Assembly: GCA_023055355.1 (NCBI GenBank)
Contig: JALJCS010000028.1
Coordinates: 4,092,418-4,156,417, forward strand
DNA: 64,000 nt
Direction of reading: 5' to 3'
Source of the DNA: Agelaius tricolor
Taxonomy: Eukaryota > Chordata > Aves > Passeriformes > Icteridae
Of this stretch, positions 1 to 11,600 are shown piece by piece. The notes under the pieces were generated by a model. That model was not told where the DNA came from. It ran no database searches and worked only from the letters and a program-made list of their open reading frames with translations. A program made the translations under genes and the position numbers. Within the stretch, counting starts at the first letter, position 1. Every line of letters starts with the position of its first letter.

Positions 1-774
1 ATATTGACAATATTCTCTGTCACTCAAAATATATTAAATTTTCAAGAACTCAGAAGTAACCAGACTTCCCTCATCTTCCCATAAAAATCAGAAGAAGAAA
101 CCCTTTATTTTAATAGAACCTTTTCAAGCAATCCCAACCTTATCCATGAGGGAGCACACACATTTCCTCTTGCCAGAATGCATCCCAAACATAATAAATA
201 AACTTCATTTTTGCAATAAAGCAGCTTGGATGCAGAATCCAGACCAGTAGATAACATCTTATTTTTTTCAGTCTCCTCAAGTTTGCTTAGAAAGATTCTC
301 TAATATGGCAGATTTGAGCAGCCTCAGCCAAGCTTGTTTTTCCTTCTGAGGAATTGCTGAGAGCTGCTTCTAGGATTGGAAGGCACTGCTGCTTTGTGAG
401 ACTTGGGGGAACAGATAATCCTCTGGCAAAAGGAGCTGCCTTTGATGGCCATTTCCCTCAGTTTTGTGATTTATTTGTCTTGAGGCATCCCCCAAGCCCT
501 TGACTCAAGAAATCTCAGAAAACCAATGCAGGTCCATCGTGCCACTGAGAAGTATTACCATTCTGGCAACAAATATGTTTGAGCAACTGATAGCAGGAAA
601 GAAATGTTTTTAATAAAGAGTTGTGGTGATTGAGTGCTGCCAGGCCAGAGCAGCCCCTTTGGCTTCCAACAAGGAGACACCACATTGCTCACAGGCATCC
701 AAATTGCCAATCTTCCTATATAAATGCTTGCAAATCAAATAAAAACATTCATCAGTTTTGAAAGAAAAAAAAAA
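1..774. other. MTOR intron 28, left edge, no gene seen
   Basis: This AT-rich stretch has no convincing coding exon on either strand. MTOR exon 28 lies at 16326-16471 and exon 29 is not found anywhere to its left, so this DNA should belong to MTOR intron 28, with the remaining MTOR exons beyond the left edge. Confidence 0.6.
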
Positions 775-1580
775 ATCAGTGAAAAATGTTACAATAATTT
801 TCTTAGCTAACCCTGCTGCTTAGGCTGCAGCAAAAGGAATCATCTATTATATCACCTATTTTTTATTAGCCAGAAAGCTAATACTTAAGAGTATTAGAGT
901 ATTAGAATATCAGTGAAAAATGTTACAATAAATTTCTTAGCTAACCCTGCTGCTTAGGCTGCAAAAGGAATCATCTATTATATCACCTATTTTTTATTAG
1001 TCAGAAAGCTAATATTTAAGAGTATTAGAATATCAGTGAAAAATGTTACAATAATTTTCTTAGCTAACCCTGCTGCTTAGGCTGCAGCAAAAGGAATCAC
1101 CTATTATATCACCTATTTTTTATTAGCCAGAAAGCTAATATTTAAGAGTATTAGAATATCAGTGAAAAATGTTACAATAATTTTCTTAGCTAACCCTGCT
1201 GCTTAGGCTGCAGCAAAAGGAATCACCTATTATATCACCTATTTTTTATTAGCCAGAAAGCTAATATTTAAGAGTATTAGAGTATTAGAATATCAGTGAA
1301 AAATGTTACAATAAATTTCTTAGCTAACCCTGCTGCTTAGGCTGCAAAAGGAATCATCTATTATATCACCTATTTTTTATTAGTCAGAAAGCTAATATTT
1401 AAGAGTATTAGAATATCAGTGAAAAATGTTACAATAAATTTCTTAGCTAACCCTGCTGCTTAGGCTGCAGCAAAAGGAATCACCTATTATATCACCTATT
1501 TTTTATTAGCCAGAAAGCTAATATTTAAGAGTATTAGAGTATTAGAATATTTATTTAAGAGTATTAGAGTATTAGAATAT
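775..1580. repeat. six-copy tandem repeat, unit about 124-134 bp
   Basis: Six near-identical units begin at about 775, 909, 1032, 1158, 1292 and 1415. Each starts with atcagtgaaaaatgttac and contains ctaaccctgctgcttaggct. Length differences come from a missing 'cag' after 'ggctg' in two units and from a doubled agtattag motif at the unit end. A decayed end piece follows to about 1580. The high similarity between copies suggests recent expansion. No coding potential is visible. Confidence 0.9.
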
Positions 1581-1585
1581 TTAGA

Positions 1586-4500
1586 GTAAATTTAAGATTT
1601 ACTCTAAAATCTACTGTTTATGTAACTATGGATATATCAATTAGAAAGCAGAGAAGAAAAAATTGCTAAGTAGGATATTTAGCAAAAAAAGGTGAAACAC
1701 AGAGCCAGTCTTTGTGTATTGGTTATGCAAAGAGGGGATGCCTTAAATAAAAAAGAAATCACAAATCCCAAAAGAAAGCAGAAATAGCAGTGTTTTGTTT
1801 CTTATCAAACCCTCTCTCCTGTTCCACCTGTCCCATATAATTTCATAGATTTACAACACCATCCTTGTTTAAAATAAAACCACAAATGGTTTTATTGGAC
1901 CATAAAACTATGGCAGAGTAAATGTTGGAGCATTTATGAGCATCTCCAAAGCCAAAGGTGAACAGTTTCCCACTTCTGGGAGGGAAAAGCAGCATTTCAG
2001 AGCTCCAGCACAGTGTGGACTCCATCATGGGCCAGCTGAGAGCTGATGAGAGCCTTTGCCACCTCAGCAAGCAGCAGGAATTCCAGATTTAAGCATTTGC
2101 CAGATGCATATGAAAGGTTTGCAAGGAATGGCTACCAAATAAACAGCCACAGGGCACTGAGCTTTTTTCTTCTTGTCTCAGCTTTGCATCCACCTGCCAG
2201 AACAGCTTCCCAGAGGAGGCAATCATTTATTTAAACTCACCTCTCATTTAATCTGGCCCTCCAGGGACAGGAGCAAACTGGTTCTAATCAAGTAATAATG
2301 ATATATTTGAATTTAGTAACATCAATCAACATTATAAACTCATGGCATATACAAATTGAAACCATGATCAGCCTCAGTTCTCCCAAGCACTTCAGAAATA
2401 CATCATGAATGAAGTCAAAAAGGATTTGTCTCATGTTCTTGACTTTATGAGCTTGTGTTTTTAAGCTATCATGTACCACAGTATTTCCACATACAAAATA
2501 GAATGGAGGAAAGCTAGGGTGATGGATTTCAGGCCAAATGAGGCTCAATTTCTCCATCCCTACTGGGGAAAGGAAAGAACAGGACCCACTCAGTAATCAT
2601 GGAATTGATTTCTCCCCAGCCATGCCCCAAACTTTACCTCTTTACAAAATGTACCAGGATCCTGAATTTCAATCATAAGTAGAACAGTACAGAACTGCAA
2701 AACAGCTTTTGGCAGCTCCAACTACTGACCTAACCTGAGAATTCCTACCCTGCATCTCTAGCTATTGCTACCTCAGTGACCATATTCAGCTCTCCATGAA
2801 ACTGGGAAAGATCCATCTTTCAAATATTCATAAAGAAATCAAATTCCACTAAAGCTGATGTCTCTGCCAAGGGATGTCTCTGCCCAAATCTCTTTGAATG
2901 TTTGCTCTAAAATAATGACAGATGGGAAGGTTTGTGCTTTTCCATTCCTGCACAATATGTCTGTTGTCACCCTCTTACACAGAACAAAGTATTCTCTTTT
3001 AAAACAGGTAAATCAAAGTACCTGGAAGAAAGATGGTTTGCATTTGGATATACAAATTAGAAGCTGAATCCAAAATAAAACCCTGGCTGTCTTATTTTCA
3101 ATTAAATATTCCAATTTACAGAAGGGATTTGGAGGCCTTTTTGTGCTGTTTTGTAACATGTGTGTTCAATTGAATCTTGGATCCTTTCAAAATTTGTATA
3201 AAGAGGGAATGCATGGACCTACAAGTGGCTCCCCTCTTCCACATCTGTCCAAGACAGGAGAGTCATGGTCAGTGGGAGCAGCAGCAGAATGGATTGAAGT
3301 CCTGTGTAACACAATGGGGGTGTTAGCAGGGTGGCCTTTTGGGGCAGAGAACCAGAGTCTGGCCTGTCCTATTTTCTGTTCCAACTTTGACAAAAACATG
3401 TTTCTCATCTCAGGAAGCCAGTGAAGAATTTGCCTCTGGGAATCACAGAAGCTCCAGCTGGAAGAGGGCTCAGACAGGATTAGAGGCAGAACAAAAAGGT
3501 CAGGCTTTCATCTGTGTGCAGTGGCACTTTCTGGTCTGAAGTAGAAAAAGCAATTTTGCTATGGAAGGTTTCTGGAATGTCCATGACAAAAATGGACTGA
3601 AGCCTGTGGGCTGCTCTGGAGGTGCCCTGTGTGCTTTAAACAAATTGTACTTGCATATCTCTGGCAATATCTCAGCTCAGAGTGGCCTCACTGGCTGACA
3701 CAACAGACTCAGCTGTTTTCTCTGGGGCACAGCACACGGGCAGGCAGACACCCACAAGACAACTGCTTGTTTGGAGAGCTCTGATTCTGGCCTCCTCATA
3801 AAGATTCCCTCTTCCTCCTCATAAAGATTCCCTCTTCCTTCTCTAGGAAAATTCAGGTTTACAAGACACCTGGATTCACATTGCACTCCTGCAGTGCTTT
3901 GATGACTTCATCTCCCAACACCTTCACACTCTTGTGGGTTTGTTTTGGAGGAAAAACTATCAGGCAGCCCCAGTGAAAATCAGAGGCAATAACAAAGCAT
4001 CAAGCAACAAGTGTATCAGAGCTGAGGAGGGAGAGAAACTGCATCAACAAGCAGTTGTGCTTTCTATTTCTTTAAAAGCAAATGTCAGGTCAGCAAGGCT
4101 TTTCTAATGGTTCCTAATCAAGCAGAAATCCTGCAGCCACTTTGGATCAGCAAAAGAAGCCAAGATGGGATAGTTTGTGTCAGTTGGGTTTGTGCTAATG
4201 TCCTTTGTAAGAAGTGCAAGATTTCTTTTGTTTCCTTGGACATCAAGAAAGCATTCACAGCATTTATGCAAGCAGCAGATATATGAGGCATTTAATCCTT
4301 TATTTCATCTTATTTCTGTCCACTATCATAATCAGACATTTTACAGGAAGGTGCAAGAACCCTCATGGTGGGAAATTACAGAGCAGCTGGCCTGAGGAGC
4401 AGAAACTGATCCAGAAGGATCTAGAAGTATCAGAAGGATCTAGAAGTAAGGCTGCAGACCTTCTGGAAAAGGCTGCACCTTTGCTGAAATGGTTTTATTT

Positions 4501-5400
4501 GGACATCAAGCTGCTATACTAAAATTCTGAACTGTTAAAAGATATAAAAGAGGAGGGGAAGTTGCTATCTCAGCCAGCTGAGACTGGACTAATACTCTGA
4601 ACATCTAAAAATTTAAGATTTACTCTAAAATCTACTGTTGATGTAGCTATGGATATATTAATTAACCCTAGATTTTCCTCTCAAAATCCTATTAATAAAC
4701 TGGCCTCCCTAAGACTGGAGTTAGATCACATTGCCTGTAAAAACAACCACCCTGTGTCAATTTTATATAGACCCTCACCATTACTTAATGTCCTTTCACT
4801 TGCCCACTAGGAATAAACAGAGGAGTGAGTTTTTACTTACACATTCTGCAATTTCATTTCATCCCACCCTCAGATATCCCATTTCTAAAAGAACAGCAGT
4901 GGATTTTACAACATTAACAGTGCAGAGAGCCCAGTATCCAGAGAAAGAGGATTAGATGCTTAACTAATTAATTTGCTAAAATACTGCCTGAATTAAGGAA
5001 TGCAATGATAGAGTTACCCCCTACAACTTCTGGGGTTGTAATAGGACTTGCAGCAGCCAGGGCTTCTTTGTAGGGAGTTACCTTCCTTGAGCTTCTATAA
5101 ACTCACCCATTTTGAACAGCCTTTTCACATTCTGGATCTCTAATGCTCTCATGTTATTTAAATGCCAGAACTAGTCACCAAGAGGGCTCCAATCCAACAG
5201 GCAATAATTGCTGGAAATTCTTCTCATTTCCTAGCCCTCTCCTACACCCCTTCAAGACAGAACTGAGGGAAGTCTCTCCTGCTCTCCCCAACCTTTCCTG
5301 GCTGAAACCTGTTCCAATTTCACCCTGTAAATACCTGATATGAACAGATGAACTGGGAGGGGCCAGCAAGCTCTTCATAGTTTCAGGGGGGTGGAGGTAA
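1586..5400. other. intron 28 sequence with a small dispersed duplication
   Basis: No gene is supported here; open frames are short and have no recognisable family. About 55 bp at 1590-1645 recur at 4612-4666 (shared core tttaagatttactctaaaat), a dispersed duplication or two pieces of one old repeat. Shorter direct repeats occur near 3795-3840 and 4420-4450. Confidence 0.5.
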
Positions 5401-5412
5401 ACAGAAAAATAG

Positions 5413-5420
5413 TATATAAG
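5413..5420 (+). promoter_or_regulatory. candidate TATA box of ANGPTL7
   Basis: The sequence tatataag sits about 200 bp upstream of the ANGPTL7 start codon at 5619. It is the best core promoter signal there, and there is no CpG island, which fits a tissue-restricted gene. The start site would lie near 5445, giving a 5' leader of roughly 170 nt. This is inferred from position only. Confidence 0.5.
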
Positions 5421-5618
5421 ATGCTTAGAGACAGACTTCCAAAGTGCATAGACTCTGACAGGAGGTGTCTGAAAAAAAGCCACTTCCTCAAGCTCCACCT
5501 TCAGAGACTTCATTGGAAGCAAGGAAGGTACCAGGCTGCTGCAGGAAATTTTATACCTAGCCCAGCTGCACTCAGCCTCCTGCAGTCAGCTGGAAGGTTT
5601 CTGTTGCTGTAAGCAAAA

Positions 5619-8600
5619 ATGCCAGCAAGACCCAGGGTTCAGCTGGCCTGGCTCTGCATTGTCACTGTGTCTGTGGTGATTTACCCAGCTCTGCTGCACA
5701 AACCTCCCAAGAGGAGAACGAGCAATGGGAATGCACAGCTGAAGATGCCAGGCTGCTGTGAGGAGATCAAGGAGCTCAAGCTGCAGGTAGCCAACCTGAG
5801 CAGAATGCTGCAGGAGCTGAGCAAGAAGCAGGAAGGGGACTGGGTGAACGTGGTGATGCAGGTGATGGAGCTGGAAGGCAGCACCAAGCAGATGGAGTCG
5901 CGCCTCATCGACGCCGAGAGCAAATACTCCCAAATGAACAACCAGATTGACATCATGCAGCTGCAGGCAGCTCAGATGGTCACACAGACATCAGCTGGTA
6001 AGGAGGGAGTCACCAAGCTCCCAGATGCACCTCTCAATGCACAATTGATGGCTGGTTCCTAGGGCTGGCATGTGGTTAGCAAGCATGCACACTGAGAACT
6101 GCTGCTCAGGCAGTGAGCCTGAGGAAACCAGCTTGGATTTCCTCATCTGTATTTTTATATCTATGTCTGTTTTTAAGTAGAGCAGAAACTGAACAGGTGT
6201 TGCATTTCTACAGTGAAGAATTCAATCTAATATTTCATTTTCTGAGCACTACACTATAGCAATGCTAAAAGAAAGGGAGCTGGCTTGGTAAGGGAATGGC
6301 TCTGGCAGTAATAACTTCTGAGCTCACAGTGCTGACAGGAGACTAGAAATTGTTAAAAGAATTAGAAATGCTCTCCAGGAATTACTAAAGATTTGGAATT
6401 GTATCTTTATGACTATCTCTGAAACAGAGTAAAAAAAAAAAGAGCGATCCATTATTTTTGAATGATAATTCTTAAAAATTCAAGGGTGTAGATTGAATAC
6501 AAACTGTGATGTAGAATACAAACTGTGATTTATACCTAGCCAGACAAGAGAATTTTGAAGAATACAAACTGTGATTTATACTTAGCCATACCACAGTTAA
6601 ATTCTTCAAAATTCTCTTCCCTGAGGGAAAATGTCACTGCACACAGTGATTGCACAGGCCTGGACTCAATGTGGAATGCAGGTGCATTTTTAGGTCAGCT
6701 ACCTGTAAAGGCACTTCTAGAAAAAAGCATCCTCTTTGCTGACTTTTCTCTTCAAATGAAATTCACTGCAAAGAGCTTCAATTGTCTCAGTCTACACTGG
6801 ATTTGCCAAAAGACTTCATTTGGATTGTTTTAAACATTAAGGAAGAACTTCTAAATCTATTTACTTAATTCTTCCTCTAAAACAGTTCCACCTGGTTAGT
6901 TTTGATGCATCACTATTTACAATAGGCCTTAAAAAAGTTACATTATAACAAGCTTTGAAGCTGGAGAAAAAACAGTTACATGCAACAGAAACTGGCCCAG
7001 AAGGAATTTAAGACAGATGTTTCTCACCTCAGCAGGTAAGAGACATTTTTGAAAGCATCCTCTTTGCTGACTTTTCTCTTCAAATGAAATTCACTGCAAA
7101 GAGCTTGAATTGTCTCAGTCTACACTGGATTTGCCAAAAGACTTAATTTAGATTTTTTTAAACATTAAGGAAGAACTTCTAAATCTATTTACTTAATTCT
7201 TCCTCTAAAATAGTTCCAGCTGGTTAGTTTGATGCATCACTATTTACAGTAGGCCTTAAAAAAAGTTACATAAAGTTACATTATAACAAGTCTCTTTGAA
7301 GCTGGAGAAAAAACAGTTACAGACAGCAGAAAGTGGCCCAGAAGGAATTTAAGACAGATGTTTCTCACCTCAGCAGGTAAGAGACATTTTTGAAAGCTGT
7401 CAGACATTATAAAGCCTTGCTTCAGCTCCTTTATCCTCCTCAGAATAGCTTTGCATTTTACCACCTTCAAGTCAGCTCCTGCACCAGGAGGAAAAGAGGC
7501 TTTCACAGACCCAGTGACTGCAGTTAAAAAGGACTTTCTCTGTCACAGATGCCAGTGCAGAAAGGGCTGAACAAACATCCCTCAACCACAAACCTGGCCA
7601 AGCTGTTCACACACTCAAACCAGGCACCTCACAGCAGCCTTGGCTTGGCTTGGATCATTGGATCAGTCTTTATTATTTACTAAAGGGTCAGCAAATATAT
7701 TTTCCAGCACAGACACACAGTGGCAATGTGATGAGAAGGCAGAGATGTCTTTTAGCATAGCAGAAGTTAAAAAATTTAAAATAAGTAAATTAATAAAAAT
7801 CACAAAATCCCAGTGTTACACCACCTTTTGCCAATGCACACACCCCTCACAACAAAGCCATTTCAGGAAAACTTTAGACTTGTGGAAAGCTTTCTTCATT
7901 ACTCCTTGTACTACAAACTAAACTTTGCAGACAGCACCCTCACAGCAGAGGAGTTCCTGCTGCTCAGATTCTCACTTTCTGGTTCTGATTCAAGTAGATG
8001 CTGTTTATGACTGCTCATCACTTTACCAGAGGAACTACCGAATTTCTGGTGTTTACAAGTTACCTCCTGATGAATTCTTGGGAATTCCAGATCTGGAGGT
8101 AAGGCTATTCAGTACACGATGTATATTACATGTCTTTTAAAATATAATCAAGAAATACCTCTCTACAGAGAATTAAAAAGCACACTCTAAGTTTTGGTAC
8201 CCTGCACTTGCCATCAGCATCTTTATGTAAGCAAACTTAAAAGGATGGAAAGAGTGTATGTACATTTAAGAGAGAAAATAGAAAAAGGGTTGATCTAATA
8301 ACTTTTTGCCATAGAAGTTTCTTCAGGTTGTGAAATCTGTAACAATGCCTTGTGGTAAGAGAACTGAACCTTCCTAAGTCCACTGACAAGTAACCACTGC
8401 CTTTTTTTCCTGTTCCAGGTGTTCTGTGACATGGAGACAGATGGAGGTGGCTGGACTGTCATCCAAAGACGTAAAGTTGGTTTGACATCATTCAATAGGG
8501 ACTGGAAACAATACAAGGAAGGATTTGGCAATATTAAGGGAGATTTTTGGCTGGGAAATGAAAATATCTACAGACTTTCAAGACGCCCCACTGTTCTGCG

Positions 8601-11600
8601 AGTAGAGCTGGAGGTAATTCATAAACTCCTGATTTCAGCAGCAAAAAGCTTTTTTATTCCCCAGGACCAGATACCACCTCCCATCTTTTTAGGAGGCCCA
8701 AAGAATCTGCATGCTTTAATTACAGGAGAAGGAAGCAGGATCAAGCTAGGAATGCATTCAAACCCAAGCCAGAAGGATTGTTCTGCCCTGAGCCAAGTCA
8801 GTGGCACAACCTTGTGTCTGCACACACATTGTGTCTCCAGAACGTGTGGGGCTCTTTGCAGGAGCCACTGCAGACAGAGACCAAACTGCTGATCAGCTCA
8901 GATTTAAAAATTCAAAAGGACATGTCCCATTAAGCTTCCAAGCCTCTGAGTCTTTTCATTTTGCAGCCTGGGTACAAGAATTTGCATTGTGGTCCCCTCA
9001 ATTTCTTCAGTCTGTTAAAGGCTTGGGTTTGACCTAGACTAGTTTATAGTTGGTACAACAGCTTTGAGGGATGGGATTTGTATGAACTGAAAGGATTAAT
9101 TGTTGAGTTTGTGAGGTCCCAGGACGAGGGGAGAGATGAGGAATCTGACTCCATGTTCTCAGAAGGCTGATATATTTATATTATATCATATTATATCATA
9201 TCATATTATATCATATTATATCATATTACATCATATTATCTACACTAAAACTATACTAAAAAATAGAGAAAGGTACAGACAGAAGGCTTAACAAGAGTGA
9301 TCATGAAAAACTCAGGACTGACTCCTCAGAGTCCAACACAGCTGATGGTGATTGGTCATTAATTTAAAACAATTCACATGAAACCAATCAAACATGCACC
9401 TGTTGGTAAACAATCTCCAGCCATATTCCAAAGCAGCAAAACAGGGAGAAGTGAATGAGATAATATTGTTTTTTTTTTTCTCTGAGGCTTCTCATCCTCC
9501 CAGGAGTAGAAATCCTGGTGAAGGGATTTTTCAGAAAATATGACAGTGACACTTAATATCTAAAAGTCACTGTTTCAGAGAGGAAAAAAATTACTTGAGG
9601 CAGCATGCTGACACAAGGATAGTGAATGCAAGAGCTGCACATCAGGTTTCCAACAGATTGTACAACACCAGCACAGATAAAACTTGGAAGTTTCATATTT
9701 TGCTCTGGAAAGTTCCTTTGCCTTAACAGAGCAGTTTCTGCAGTCTGAGACATGTATGTAATCATGGATGTTGGAGTCTCTTTCATAGGTGTTCTAACAG
9801 CACTGATTGCTTCTCCCCTCCTGTGTGCAGGACTGGGAAGGTAACACAGGCTACAATAGCAGCAGTTCACCCTGAGCAATGAATTAAACAGCTACAGGCT
9901 GTTTGTGGGCAACTACACCAGAACTACACAATTTATTTCCTACAGATTTTACAGTACCAGTGCAGATAAAACTTGGAAGTTTCATGCCTTGCTCTGGAAA
10001 GTTCCTTTGCCTTAACAGAGCAGTTTCTGCAGTCTGAGACAGTAACAATATATATATTTAATCATGGATGTTGGAATCTTTGTCATAACTGCTCTAACAG
10101 CACTGGTTTCTTCTCCCATGGTGTGGGCAGGACTGGGAAGGTAACACAGGCTATGCCCAGTATGGGCAGTTCACCCTGAGCAATGAAATCAACAGCTGCC
10201 ACTGTAGGGAACTACACTGGAACTAACTATACAATCTGTTTCCTACAGATTGTACAATACCAGTGCAAATAAAACTTGGAAGTTTCATGCCTTGCTCTGG
10301 AAAGTTGCTTTCCTTTAACAGAGTGGTTTCTGTAGTCTGAGACAGTAACAATACATGTATATAACCATGGATATTGGGTCTTTGTCATAACTGCTCTAAC
10401 AGCACTGATTTCTTCTCCCCTGTTGTGGGCAGGACTGGGAAGGTAACACCGGCTATGCCCAGTACCAGCAGTTCACCCTGAGCAATGAAATCAACAGCTA
10501 CCACTGTAGGGAACTACACTGGAACTATACAATCTGTTTCCTACAGATTGTACAATACCAGTGCAAATAAAATTTGCAAGTTTCATGTCTTGCTCTGGAA
10601 AGTTCCTTTCCTTTAACAGAGCAGTTTCTGCAGTCTGAGACAGTAAACATATCTGTATATAATAATGGATTTTAGAATCTTTGTCATAACTGCTCTAACA
10701 GCACAGATTTCTTCTCCCCTGTTGTGGGCAGGATTGAGAAGGTAACACAGGCTATGCCCAGTATGGGCAGTTCACCCTGAGCAATGAAATCAACAGCTGC
10801 CACTGTAGGGAACTACACTGGAACTATACAATCTGTTTCCTACAGATTGTACAATACCAGTGCAAATAGAACTTGGAAGTTTCATGCCTTGCTCTGAGAA
10901 GTTCCTTTCCCTTAACAGAGCAGTTTCTGCAGTCTGAGACAGTAACAATACACGTATATAATCATGGATGTTGGAATCTTTTTCCTAACTGCTCTAACAG
11001 CACAGATTTCTTCTCCCCTGTTGTGGGCAGGACTGGGAAGGTAACACACGCTATGCCCAGTATGGGCAGTTCACCCTGAGCAATGAAATCAACAGCTACA
11101 GGCTCTTTGTGGGCAACTACAGCGGCAACACCGGGCGGGACTCGCTGCGCTACCACAACAACACGGCCTTCAGCACGAAGGACAAGGACAACGACAAGTG
11201 TGTGGATGACTGTGCCCAGTTCCGCAAAGGTAAAGCACACAAAATGTCACTCTAAGGTTGGATGTGACATACACACATGGTTAGGTGTTGTTCTGGATCC
11301 AAACCCTCCATCAGAACACACTCCTTTCCTTCACCATCGCGCCCTAAAGCTTCTCCAGCAGAGGGAAGCCTGAGGAGCAGCCCCTCCTAAGAGAGGAGGC
11401 TCCATCCCAGCACCACCAGAGCTCCTGCAGGCCTGGACTTGTCCCCACGTGCCCAACTGCAGCACCCAGGCAGCCAAAAGTGTCTGTGGGGTGAAACACC
11501 ACACACCCAGCAGCCAAAGGTGTCTGTGGGGTGAAACACCACACACCCAGCCAGCCAAAAGTGTCCCTAAGGGTGAAACACCACACACCCAGCCAGGCAA

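Noticed and set aside
9831..10800. Decoy exons as true mutually exclusive exons
   Set aside because: All four lack the second half of exon 4 and its donor, and each ends in a stop or frameshift, so they cannot replace exon 4 in a full-length protein.
9973..11079. Two similar 68-residue frames starting MEVSCLAL
   Set aside because: They read across the intron part and acceptor of the exon-4 duplication units in a frame unrelated to ANGPTL7; the similarity comes from the tandem repeat.
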